Assembly: GCA_046329585.1 (NCBI GenBank) | Contig: JAXLUI010000002.1 | Location: forward strand, 1,674,001 to 1,738,000 | DNA from: DLKC01 sp002478885 | GTDB taxonomy: Bacteria; Bacteroidota; Bacteroidia; Chitinophagales; Chitinophagaceae | DNA: 64,000 nt | Direction: 5' to 3' | Shown here: positions 9,305 through 17,927 of the stretch, piece after piece | How the letters are laid out: each line of letters begins with the position of its first letter | Numbering within the stretch: position 1 is the first letter of the stretch | Notes under the pieces: generated by a model | Seen by the model: only the letters and a program-made list of their open reading frames with translations | Database searches by the model: none | What the model was told of the DNA's origin: nothing | Program-made: the position numbers and the translations under genes

Positions 9305-10627
9305 GTGAAACCTAAAATATTAACATATGCTGGCGCATCAATGATGTGCTTCCAATGGCTGGCAACTACCTGCACTACTGCTGCGCAAACGGTGCTGTTT
9401 AACTTCGACAATGCGCCTGCTTATACACCGCTGCCGATTACGCTGACGGAAAGCGCCATAACCGCCCACTTCAACACAACGGGCCAGGGCTATTCCATCC
9501 AGAATGCCAATGTGCTGGGCTTTACACCAAAAGGCTTTGCCGGGAATTGCATTTACCCAAACAGCATCTACCTCACAGACCTGTATATAAACTTCGATCA
9601 GGCAGTCACTTATTTTTCGATTTTGTATGCATGTCAGGAACTGGGCTGTGATGATGCTGCAACAATGAGGGTTACCGCTTATAGCAAAGGCAGCTATGTG
9701 GGAACAAATACAAAAACGGCCGCACACCCCGGTACCTGGCCATCTGATTCTTTAACCTTGAGTGCTTCACAAGGATTCGACAGTGTAGTGCTTCACTATG
9801 ATAAGAAACCACCTACATGCGAGGATTATGGTGTTATTTTCATGGCAGACAATATGCGGGTAACATCGCTTCCCTGCACGGCGCCTACAACTCAACAGGC
9901 AGCAATAACTGCCAACGGGCCAACTACCTTTTGTAAAGGAAACAATGTAGAACTCGTTGTTGCTACCGCCGGGCTCAATTACCAATGGAAAAAAGGAAAT
10001 ACCAACATTCCCGGCGCCAACTTTCAAAACTACCTTGCCAATAAAACCGGCGCTTACAAATGTTTGGTCAGCAATAATTGCGGATCCATTACTTCCAATG
10101 CAATCGCCGTTACCGTTAACCAGCTACCCGCTGTAGCTGTCAGCCAGGATCCTTGTTCCGGTGCGGCTGTTTTGCTGCACGCGGCAGCAAACCCTGCAAC
10201 AGGTATAACCTATCAATGGAAAAAAGGATCAAAGCTTATTCCGGGCGCAACCGGTGCTACTTATAGTGCCCTAACCAGCGGAACATACAGGTGCGTTGTA
10301 ACCATTGCCGCCACCGGTTGCAGCGCAACATCTGCACCATCAGTTGTAACGATCAGTTGCCTATATGCAAAGGCTATTAACCCAATTAAAAATCAACCGC
10401 TGGTTTATCCCAACCCTGCGTCGGGCCACTTTAATATCAGCAGCGAACAACTTGATCCAAACAGCACCATCTGTATCTACGACCTTGCAGGAAAACTATG
10501 CGAAACTCACTCAGCCAATAGTGCTGAATTGCAGGTCGGCAGATCGCTGTCACAAGGTGTTTACCTGATGAAAATTGTGATGAAAGATGAAACAAAACAA
10601 GTAGTAAAACTGGTAAAGACTTTTTAA
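9305..10627 (+). CDS. T9SS-secreted protein with two Ig-like domains and type A sorting domain
   Basis: 440 residues. A signal peptide (to about 28, TTAAQ) is followed by an unassigned beta-rich domain (about 30-175). Two Ig-like repeats come next, each with YQWKKG near the start and a YKCLV or YRCVV strand at the end. The last ~75 residues are a T9SS type A sorting domain: YPNPASGHFNI, then IYDLAGKL and GVYLMKI. It should be secreted through the outer membrane by T9SS and attached to the surface or released. Ligand or enzymatic role is not apparent. It is followed immediately by inverted repeat arm R2. Confidence 0.8.
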   Translation: MKPKILTYAGASMMCFQWLATTCTTAAQTVLFNFDNAPAYTPLPITLTESAITAHFNTTGQGYSIQNANVLGFTPKGFAGNCIYPNSIYLTDLYINFDQAVTYFSILYACQELGCDDAATMRVTAYSKGSYVGTNTKTAAHPGTWPSDSLTLSASQGFDSVVLHYDKKPPTCEDYGVIFMADNMRVTSLPCTAPTTQQAAITANGPTTFCKGNNVELVVATAGLNYQWKKGNTNIPGANFQNYLANKTGAYKCLVSNNCGSITSNAIAVTVNQLPAVAVSQDPCSGAAVLLHAAANPATGITYQWKKGSKLIPGATGATYSALTSGTYRCVVTIAATGCSATSAPSVVTISCLYAKAINPIKNQPLVYPNPASGHFNISSEQLDPNSTICIYDLAGKLCETHSANSAELQVGRSLSQGVYLMKIVMKDETKQVVKLVKTF

Positions 10628-10633
10628 AGAATC

Positions 10634-10710
10634 TTTTTTAGCCCGGCTTTGGTACAGGCACCGGGCGTTACTTGCGCGACAGTGCCGGCTTATCCGCATC
10701 GCACACTTAT
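10634..10710 (-). repeat. Dispersed repeat arm R2 (inserted subtype)
   Basis: Begins 7 bp after the stop of the T9SS gene. Read on the minus strand it parallels F2 nearly base for base: AAGTGTGCGAT, then AAGCCGGCACTGTCGCG, CAAGTAA, and AAAGCCGGGCTAAAAAA. Shared possession of the ~23-bp insertion shows F2 and R2 descend from one ancestor more recently than from the other arms. It may also act as transcription terminator (CCCGGC stem beside the T-rich run). Confidence 0.75.
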
Positions 10711-10988
10711 ACGTTGGGAACAACAATGACCAGTTACCGTTGAAGTGCGAAAAAGCATAAGTTTTACAAAGAGAACCTCAGCACGGTTTCCCTGTTTTCG
10801 CAAGGAGGAAAATATTGCTTCATAGAACTATTGCTACCCGGCAATACAAAATGTGTAATTAAAAGTATAAAGCATAAGGCGCCATAATTTTTGGAGAATC
10901 CCGGATAATAACGTCAATTTACGTGTTACGCATGTTCCAGCGCATAGATATCGAATTTAATTGCGGAAAAAAATTGACAACAAACGGC
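10711..10988. other. Intergenic, promoter region of ureidoglycine aminohydrolase
   Basis: The stretch between R2 and the gene start carries AT-rich sequence toward its right end, consistent with a promoter. I see no hairpin riboswitch-like structure or protein-binding palindrome. The reading frame upstream of 10989 is open to 10923, but those codons do not look like protein. Confidence 0.35.
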
Positions 10989-11735
10989 ATGAAAATATCA
11001 GCATTAACAAGAAGTGTGGTTAAGCGCAATCATGCAATAATTGCACGTGATGGTTATATCAATAGTAAAATTCCCGGCTGGACAGACTGTACAGTAAATG
11101 TGATGATCAATGAGGCAATGGGAGCAGGTTTTTGTCAAACCCTCGTCACGGCTGAAAACGGGGCAAAATTGGAAGGCAAAACAAAGGCATCGCAAATTTT
11201 CTTTTATATGGTGGAAGGAAATTGTAAAGTAACTATTGAAAACAATAGCAGGAAACTGGGCAAAGGACAATTTGTATACGTGCCGGTGGAAAAAAAATAT
11301 TTATTTGAAGAGATGGATGCACAAACACAATTGCTCACATTTCATAAGCTGTACGAAAAACAGGAAGGTTATAACATGCCCGATGTTCAGTTTGGCGATG
11401 CCAATGATTTTACGGCAGTTGCCTATTCCGGCGATGAAACCTTACGCCTTCAAACTCTATTGCCTGATGACTTATCCTTTGATATGGCGGGAAATATTTT
11501 TTCTTTTGACAGTGGCGCACACTTACCATTGGTGGAAACACACATCATGGAACATGGGCTGCTGTTTTTACAGGGACAAGGCATTTATCGGCTTGGCAAG
11601 CACTGGTATCCCGTGAAAAAAGGAGATGCCATATGGATGGCTCCGTATTGCCAGCAATGGTTTACGGCCATGGGCAAAGAGCAGGCTGCATACATCTATT
11701 ACAAAAATATCAACCGTTTTCCAACGAAAATCTGA
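10989..11735 (+). CDS. (S)-ureidoglycine aminohydrolase (bicupin, AllE/UGHYD family)
   Basis: The 248-residue bicupin releases ammonia from (S)-ureidoglycine to give ureidoglycolate in allantoin (purine) degradation. The first cupin opens RDGYINSKIPGWTDC, typical of the family. The second holds the Mn-binding set: E-T-H-I-M-E-H gives Glu, His at +2 and His at +6, and Gln in YCQQWF is exactly +40 from the Glu. This is the spacing I recall for E. coli AllE (Glu235, His237, His241, Gln275). I chose the Met at 10989 over the upstream one because the family starts about there. No allantoinase or allantoate amidohydrolase is beside it, so the rest of the pathway must lie elsewhere or be absent. Confidence 0.88.
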   Translation: MKISALTRSVVKRNHAIIARDGYINSKIPGWTDCTVNVMINEAMGAGFCQTLVTAENGAKLEGKTKASQIFFYMVEGNCKVTIENNSRKLGKGQFVYVPVEKKYLFEEMDAQTQLLTFHKLYEKQEGYNMPDVQFGDANDFTAVAYSGDETLRLQTLLPDDLSFDMAGNIFSFDSGAHLPLVETHIMEHGLLFLQGQGIYRLGKHWYPVKKGDAIWMAPYCQQWFTAMGKEQAAYIYYKNINRFPTKI

Positions 11736-12062
11736 TTATTCTTAAAAAAGTCTTAGGTGCGTAAAACAACAATACCTGTTGATGGCAGAGACTAAAGAAA
11801 ATAAAGCCATTCAAAGAAAAGCCGGCGTAACTTTTCGCGCTCCTTGTATTAGCGGGAGAGAAAGATATCATTGCCGTCAACTTGTGAACTTGTAAGCAAG
11901 CGAACTTACAAACTGATCATAGATGCCCCGAACGCACAAGTGAGTGACACAACCGGCGATGAAAACTGCACTGCCGCCGGCAAATAAATTCCTTTTCTCC
12001 CATTCACGCAAACGGTATACCTCGCTTTGGGAGATTCAGCAGCTGTGTTATACATTTGAGTT
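11736..12062. other. Intergenic, 327 bp, with repeat arm F3
   Basis: Apart from repeat arm F3 at 11931-11990, I see no gene or RNA. The segment 11885-11915 has a loose inverted arrangement (ACTTGTAAGCAAGCGAACTT), too short and mismatched to call. Confidence 0.4.
11931..11990 (+). repeat. Dispersed repeat arm F3 (GTGAGTGACACAA variant)
   Basis: Core CACAAGTGAGTGACACAA is followed by CCGGCGATG and, 20 bp on, GCCGCCGGCAAAT. Relative to the common core it differs at three positions inside the 17-mer while the flank CxGGCGATG is kept. The same variant occurs in F11 and R9. Confidence 0.65.
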
Positions 12063-12452
12063 ATGGCAGAAGCAAATGAAAAATTACGTATTGATAAATA
12101 CCTTTGGTCGATAAGGCTTTTTAAAACACGCAGCATAGCATCGGAGGCATGCGAAAAAGGCAAAGTGAGAATGCTCGGCAATGCCGTGAAAGCATCTAAG
12201 ACAGTAAATGTGGGCGAAGAATACGAAGTGAAAACTGAAGCACGGAAATGGGTGATAAAAGTAGCCGGATTGTTGCACAACCGTGTTCAATATGCCGAGG
12301 CAATAAAATATTATATTGATCTCACGCCTGCCGAAGAACTGGACAGGCTTAAATATGAAGCAGCATCATTCCACACGGGTAAACGACTGAGCAAGGTGGG
12401 GAGGCCCACAAAAAAACAAAGACGCGATCTCGAAGATTATACAGAACAATAA
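12063..12452 (+). CDS. hslR: S4-domain RNA-binding protein, Hsp15 family
   Basis: 129 residues. The S4 RNA-binding fold opens immediately (RIDKYLWSIRLFKTRSIA) and continues through GKVRMLGNAVKASKTVNVGEE. The basic C-terminus (GRPTKKQRRDLEDY) is the hallmark of Hsp15. In E. coli, Hsp15 binds 50S subunits carrying stalled nascent peptides and helps recycle them. The stop lies 9 bp before the FAD-oxidase gene, so the two may share a transcript, though there is no obvious functional link. Confidence 0.85.
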   Translation: MAEANEKLRIDKYLWSIRLFKTRSIASEACEKGKVRMLGNAVKASKTVNVGEEYEVKTEARKWVIKVAGLLHNRVQYAEAIKYYIDLTPAEELDRLKYEAASFHTGKRLSKVGRPTKKQRRDLEDYTEQ

Positions 12453-12461
12453 AACTGCAGG

Positions 12462-15272
12462 ATGGAAAATATGGAAGCGGCACTGGCAACAGTCATCGAT
12501 TCTAAAAAAATAAAGACTTCTTTGATTGACCGTTATGCTTTTGCTTCGGATGCAGGCTTCTATTATTTGTTACCTAAGGCAATTGTGCAGCCCTCCACCA
12601 CTGAAGAAATAAAACAACTCTTCGCATTTGCTCACGAAAAAAATATTCCCATCACATTCAGAACCGGCGGCACGAGTTTAAGCGGGCAATCAATTACTGA
12701 CGGCATTCTTGTAGACCTCGGTAAGTACTGGCGTTACACCGAGCCTTTGGATAACGGCAACCTAATAAAAGTGGAGCCCGGGATAATTGGCGCACATGTA
12801 AATAACCATTTAAAACCATTTGGGAAGAAAATAGGCCCGGACCCCGCATCGATCAGCGCAGCGATGATGGGCGGCATTCTTTCCAACAACAGCAGTGGTA
12901 TGTGCTGCGGGGTTATTTACAATGCTTATCACACGCTGCATAGCATTTATTTTATTTTACCAAACGGAAGTGAATACAATACCGCAACAACAGCTGACTA
13001 TACAAGATTTGAAAACGAACAGGAAGCCCTTGCAAAAGGTTTATTTGAGTTAAAACACCGTTTGCTAAACAACCAATCACTCGTTGAAAAAATAAAGACC
13101 AAATACAGGATTAAAAATACGGTTGGCTATTGCATCAATGCATTCATCGATTATGAACACCCCTTAGACATACTTGCTCATTTGTTGATCGGCGCAGAAG
13201 GCACATTGGCATTTATTGCATCAGCAGTATTAAGAACCATTCCCGACAAACCTTTTAAAAAGACCGGCCTGCTATTCTTTGAAAATCCCGTACTGGCGTC
13301 ACAGCAGATTCCTGCACTTGCAGCAACAGGGGCAGAAGCGTTGGAATTGATGGATCGCCCGGCTTTGCATTCGGTAGAACATTTGGATGATTGCCCGGCT
13401 TTGGTAAAAGGACTGCCCGAAGCTGTTACCGCGATTCTCTGCGAATACCAGTCAGAAAGCTCTGCAGGATTGGAGACGCTTTTCAACAATGCAAAACAAG
13501 TGATTGCCCGGATGCCCTTAACAGCCATATTTGATTTTACAGGCGATGTACAAGAACAAGCCAGGCTATGGAAAATAAGAAAGGGTTTGTTCCCGTCAGT
13601 TGCAGCAGTAAGAGCGAAAGGAACCACCGCAATGCTCGAAGATGTTGCCGTTCCTGTTGAATCGCTTGGCGGGGCAGTCACTGATCTGCAGTTACTTTTT
13701 AAACAATATGGATACGATAATGCCATCATCTTCGGGCATGCCAAAGAAGGTAATCTGCATTTCTTAATAACACAACCGGTAAATACGGCAGAAGAACGAA
13801 AAGTATTCCAGAGGTTTAATGATGACCTGGTAAAGATCATTGTTGGAAAATACAACGGCTCACTTAAAGCTGAACACGGCACAGGTAGAATCGTAGCTCC
13901 CTACGTAGAAGACGAATGGGGTCCGGAAGCATACATGGTAATGCAGGAGTTGAAAAAACTGGTTGACCCTGCCAATATCTTAAACCCGGGCGTTATTATC
14001 AACACTGATAAGGAATGCCACCTGAAAAACATGAAAAGCATGCCGGTGGTGGAAGAAGAAGTTGATAAATGCGTGGAATGCGGCTATTGCGAAAATCGCT
14101 GCCCGAGCAGGGATTATACACTCACACCACGCAAGCGCATACAGGTGCGCCGTGCCATGCAACGCATGAAATCGGAAGGCGATGAAGAGCAGTTTGATAA
14201 CATTGCAAAACAGTACCGGTTTTCCGGTATGGATACCTGCGCTGTAGATGGCATGTGTGCAACGGATTGCCCGGTAGACATCAATACCGGTGAGTTGATT
14301 AAAAGATTAAGAAGGGAGAACCATTCGGCTGGTGAGAACAAGGCAGCGATGTATGTGGCAAAGCATTTTGGCTTTATTGAAAAGACCGTAAAAATAGCTT
14401 TGAATACAGGCAATGCCCTTAATGCGGTTACCGGGAAAAAAGGAATGGCTTTGATAACTGGTGCGGCTAAAAAATTGTTTGCCGAATTCCCGTTGTGGAT
14501 GCCTTCACTGACAAAGCCAGTGAAAATAAAAGCAAATAATACAGTCAATGCAGATGTTGTTTATTTCCCGACTTGCATAACAAGAATGATGGGTGCAGAT
14601 GAAACAAATAACAGACACCTTCCCGACGTTTTAAAAAGCCTTTGCGATAAGGCAGGCATGAATTTATTCATAGCAGACAATACTACCGGCGTATGCTGCG
14701 GTCAATTGTTTTCTTCCAAGGGTTTTTTGCCGGCGTATAATCACACGATCAACAACACGGTTACATTACTCTGGCAATGGACCAATGAAGGCCATCTTCC
14801 TGTTGTAGTTGATGTAACATCCTGCACGCACTCTTTGCTGCATGCGTTGCCTTATCTCAACGAACAAAATAAAGAACGCTACAAACAAATAAAATTTCTT
14901 GACTCAATCGAATTCGCTGATCAATATTTATTGCCGAAACTTCACATAACTAAAAAGAAACAAAGTATCGTTTTTCACCCGGTATGTTCGGTATATAAAA
15001 TGAATCTTCATGCTTCACTCAATAAAATTGGCAAAGCTTGTGCTGAACATACCACTGTTCCTTTCTTAAGCGGTTGCTGTGGCATGGCCGGGGACAGGGG
15101 ATTCTATTATCCCGAACTTACTGCAAGCGCGACCAGGGATCTTGCGGCAGAGATCAACACAAAACAATATGACGGTTATTATTCTTCGGGCAAGACTTGC
15201 GAAATGGCCATGAGCAGCGCCACCGGCCACCATTACCGGTCGCTGTTGTATTTGCTGGACGAGTGCACATAG
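12462..15272 (+). CDS. FAD-linked oxidase / Fe-S / CCG-domain fusion (D-lactate or glycolate dehydrogenase-like)
   Basis: 936 residues with three parts. A PCMH-type FAD-binding domain (about 30-220, with FRTGGTSLSGQSITDG) and FAD-oxidase C-terminal domain (to about 500, ending LKAEHGTGR) come first. A ferredoxin domain with two 4Fe-4S motifs (CVECGYCENRCPS and CAVDGMCATDCPV) sits at about 530-620. Two CCG domains follow (GVCCGQLF near 745; SGCCGMAG near 870). This fuses the equivalents of GlcD and GlcF and resembles membrane-associated D-lactate dehydrogenases passing electrons to quinone. D-lactate, glycolate and other 2-hydroxyacids are all plausible substrates; no permease or dedicated regulator is adjacent. 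Confidence 0.85.
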   Translation: MENMEAALATVIDSKKIKTSLIDRYAFASDAGFYYLLPKAIVQPSTTEEIKQLFAFAHEKNIPITFRTGGTSLSGQSITDGILVDLGKYWRYTEPLDNGNLIKVEPGIIGAHVNNHLKPFGKKIGPDPASISAAMMGGILSNNSSGMCCGVIYNAYHTLHSIYFILPNGSEYNTATTADYTRFENEQEALAKGLFELKHRLLNNQSLVEKIKTKYRIKNTVGYCINAFIDYEHPLDILAHLLIGAEGTLAFIASAVLRTIPDKPFKKTGLLFFENPVLASQQIPALAATGAEALELMDRPALHSVEHLDDCPALVKGLPEAVTAILCEYQSESSAGLETLFNNAKQVIARMPLTAIFDFTGDVQEQARLWKIRKGLFPSVAAVRAKGTTAMLEDVAVPVESLGGAVTDLQLLFKQYGYDNAIIFGHAKEGNLHFLITQPVNTAEERKVFQRFNDDLVKIIVGKYNGSLKAEHGTGRIVAPYVEDEWGPEAYMVMQELKKLVDPANILNPGVIINTDKECHLKNMKSMPVVEEEVDKCVECGYCENRCPSRDYTLTPRKRIQVRRAMQRMKSEGDEEQFDNIAKQYRFSGMDTCAVDGMCATDCPVDINTGELIKRLRRENHSAGENKAAMYVAKHFGFIEKTVKIALNTGNALNAVTGKKGMALITGAAKKLFAEFPLWMPSLTKPVKIKANNTVNADVVYFPTCITRMMGADETNNRHLPDVLKSLCDKAGMNLFIADNTTGVCCGQLFSSKGFLPAYNHTINNTVTLLWQWTNEGHLPVVVDVTSCTHSLLHALPYLNEQNKERYKQIKFLDSIEFADQYLLPKLHITKKKQSIVFHPVCSVYKMNLHASLNKIGKACAEHTTVPFLSGCCGMAGDRGFYYPELTASATRDLAAEINTKQYDGYYSSGKTCEMAMSSATGHHYRSLLYLLDECT

Positions 15273-15331
15273 CTGAAGTGTGCGACGCAAGGGACGATTG
15301 CTGATTGCACTGCTGCCGGGCACCAAAAAAC
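15271..15331 (+). repeat. Dispersed repeat arm F4
   Basis: The core AAGTGTGCGACGCAAGG starts within 5 bp of the stop codon of the FAD oxidase gene and ends GCTGCCGGGCACCAAAAAA. It occupies the short gap between two convergent genes. No inverted partner lies nearby. Confidence 0.75.
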
Positions 15332-15345
15332 TTATATATCCGCGG

Positions 15346-17754
15346 CTATTGCATAACGTTGAAAGATGCGGGCCTGCCGTTGAAATTAATCTCGACCACC
15401 GTGTTGCCCATATCGTCGGCAGATCGGGTAATTTTAGCACCCTCGATATCCGTGATTTTATAATTGGTTGCTGCGTTATGAATGATTAAATGAAATGTTC
15501 GCGCAGTTGGTTTGCCCTTGAACGAACCATTATTGGAAGTTATGGAAAAACGGTAGCCGCCTTCGGTCGGCGTTGCTTTAAAGTTTATAAGCTCGTATTT
15601 GCCACTGCTGATAGACTGCTTATTTTCACCATCATCATCGAACAGGTTGTACCCGCTGGCAGCATTGCCCGGGTAATAATGAATGGCCAGGTTGGCGGAA
15701 TTATATTCTGCTGTATTGCGAATGAATGTGCCTTGAGGCAAAGTGGGAATAAAGCTGCCGGCTTTTACAAATACAGGTATTTGATTAAGGGTAAGCTCCT
15801 TCGTGATCCATGCTCCACCCGACCGTTTAGAAGAACTGTTCAATTCGTACCATTCACCCTTTGGCAGGTAGACATTTCGCGCGGTAATACCTTTTTCCGT
15901 TACCGGTGCAACCAGCAGGTTTTCACCATTCATAAATTCATCGCCCACTTCCAATGCGGTAGCATCATCGCCAAAATAATAGTATAACGGGCTCACAATG
16001 GGTTCAGCATTTACAGCCTGGCTATAAGCGCAGCTATAGTTATAAGGCAATAGCCAATAGCGTTGTTGCGCAACTTTCGTAGCAATAGCCCTGTATGGAT
16101 CATCAATCAAAGCGATCTCACTTGGAAAGCTGAAGGCGTTGGGGTCAACTTCGTACAATGCTGTTCCATGCGGCCGGAAGATGGGTGTGTACTGGGCAAA
16201 TTCGAGCCACCTCACATACAACTCTTTATCTCCTTCCCCGCCGGCAAATCCACCGGCATCGGCATGCGCATAAGGTATGCCGCTCATGCTTAGCCCGAGC
16301 ATTACGGGCAGCTGAGCCTGTAACCCGCTCCAACTCCTGCTCACATCGCCGCTCCATGGAAAGATGGAAAAGCGCTGCGTTCCGGCAAACCCGCTGCGGT
16401 TAAGGCTGAAGAGACGTTTGCCGGGATAGTCCCGGCTGTATTTTTCAAACAGCATTTTTGTCCAGCTATGCCCATAAATATTATGCACTTCATCGGCCCT
16501 GAACAATCGTTTATAACCAAGATCACCAAGGTTATGATAAAGACCCGCGGGGTGTTTCTCAGGCTCACCGAGGTCGCCCCACCATCCCTCAATACCGATG
16601 TTCATTTGCTTTTTATAAAAGGCCCAGAAATGATCTTTCGCGTCTTTTCGGAATATATCAACGAGTCCGCCAAGGCCAAAATAGAAATCGGTTAACGTGA
16701 ATGTTTTGCCGGTACTATCCACGGCAAGGTATGGTTTAAACCCTTCATAAGATTTCGTGCCTTTTAAAATAAAAGGCTCTGTGACGAGGATTGTTTTTAC
16801 GTGATCTTTTGCATAGTTACCAATCATTGCTGCGGGATCGGGCCACTTTGTTCTATTTACCCAATCGAGATTGCCAAGGGTGTTCTTAATACTGTCTCCA
16901 AACCAGAAAAGGTCGAAGATTACTGCATCAAACGGCACTTTTGCATCACGCATTTTTTTATAAATGTCATCAGCCTGATGCTGCGATGTATAACCAAAGC
17001 GGCTCATAAAATTGCCGAGCGCCCATCTCGGTGGCAAGGGTTGTGTACCGGTAATACTGCAGTAATTATGCAAGATTGCCGGGTAATCAGCCCCCGTAAT
17101 TAAATAAAAATTGAGTTCGCCCGAGCAAGCACCATATGTCAAAATATCAGCATTGGTTTTACCGATATCTAAATATCCTTTCGATGCATTGTCAAAGAAC
17201 AATGCGTAATGCTCAGAAGATGTAACAAATGGAACAGAATAATTCAAATTGTCCGCACCATTGCCATAGCCATACCATGGATTGTTATAAAGATTAAAAC
17301 GGTACCCTCTCCTGTTTAAAGGCAATGCTCTCTCACCTGCCCCAAAAATATGTTCGTTGTCGCGCAGTAAAAATTTAAAGCCGCGGTATTCGGCGGAGTC
17401 GTTATAACCTGCCATGATTACCCGGCGGTTGTCGCCAAAATAAATGCTGTCGTTGCTGATGGTGACCACCATGTTCTTACACCGGAGCAATATTTTGTTC
17501 GCGGAACTTTCCTGGCTCCAGGTGACGGTTACATCAGGCTTTGCGATCACAGCATCGCTTACATTTTCGCCGGTGCTGTAGCCCGTTGGCACAAAAGTAG
17601 TTTTGATGATATCGGCAGTATACGCGGTGAACGTCCATACACCTTTTGCGGTTTTATAACTGATGCTTCCACGCTCACTTTTTCCTGCTTGTGCAAACGC
17701 AATTGCAGGTAAAAGCACGAACAGTATGTATAACACCCGGGAGACTCTTTTCAT
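15346..17754 (-). CDS. Secreted GH31 family alpha-glucosidase/transglucosylase-like enzyme
   Basis: 802 residues with a signal peptide (to about 22, AIAFAQ). An N-terminal beta-sandwich is followed by the GH31 TIM barrel. The nucleophile aspartate is in GWWGDLGEPE, and the acid/base aspartate is probably in SGDVSRSW. GIPYAHADAGGF is a family substrate-site strand. The DLGEPE form of the nucleophile motif is one I associate with transglucosylases such as Cellvibrio Agd31B, so transglycosylation as well as hydrolysis of alpha-glucosides is possible. A beta-rich C-terminal region (DUF5110-like) ends the protein. No SusCD pair is adjacent. Confidence 0.85.
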   Translation of the reverse strand: MKRVSRVLYILFVLLPAIAFAQAGKSERGSISYKTAKGVWTFTAYTADIIKTTFVPTGYSTGENVSDAVIAKPDVTVTWSQESSANKILLRCKNMVVTISNDSIYFGDNRRVIMAGYNDSAEYRGFKFLLRDNEHIFGAGERALPLNRRGYRFNLYNNPWYGYGNGADNLNYSVPFVTSSEHYALFFDNASKGYLDIGKTNADILTYGACSGELNFYLITGADYPAILHNYCSITGTQPLPPRWALGNFMSRFGYTSQHQADDIYKKMRDAKVPFDAVIFDLFWFGDSIKNTLGNLDWVNRTKWPDPAAMIGNYAKDHVKTILVTEPFILKGTKSYEGFKPYLAVDSTGKTFTLTDFYFGLGGLVDIFRKDAKDHFWAFYKKQMNIGIEGWWGDLGEPEKHPAGLYHNLGDLGYKRLFRADEVHNIYGHSWTKMLFEKYSRDYPGKRLFSLNRSGFAGTQRFSIFPWSGDVSRSWSGLQAQLPVMLGLSMSGIPYAHADAGGFAGGEGDKELYVRWLEFAQYTPIFRPHGTALYEVDPNAFSFPSEIALIDDPYRAIATKVAQQRYWLLPYNYSCAYSQAVNAEPIVSPLYYYFGDDATALEVGDEFMNGENLLVAPVTEKGITARNVYLPKGEWYELNSSSKRSGGAWITKELTLNQIPVFVKAGSFIPTLPQGTFIRNTAEYNSANLAIHYYPGNAASGYNLFDDDGENKQSISSGKYELINFKATPTEGGYRFSITSNNGSFKGKPTARTFHLIIHNAATNYKITDIEGAKITRSADDMGNTVVEINFNGRPASFNVMQ

Positions 17755-17823
17755 GGCAGTGATTTAAAAATGTAAACTACGGCAAATATGACGATGCAAT
17801 TGCCCTCATACCGATTTTACTGT

Positions 17824-17903
17824 ATTTTTTTGGTGCCCGGCTTTTGAACAAGCATGAAACCTTTGTTGCGTCGCACTCTTCAACAGCAGCAATACTGCGG
17901 AGC
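17824..17903 (-). repeat. Dispersed repeat arm R3
   Basis: TTTTTTTGGTGCCCGGCTTT begins the arm, TTGCGTCGCACTCTTC is the core, and CAGCAATACTGCGGAGC is the inner extension shared in inverted form with F1. It lies between GH31 and the 3' end of the glycerate kinase gene. F5 at 19235-19297 is its inverted partner, so the kinase gene is enclosed. Confidence 0.8.
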
Positions 17904-17927
17904 TTGATGTTGATGCTATTACCGCGT

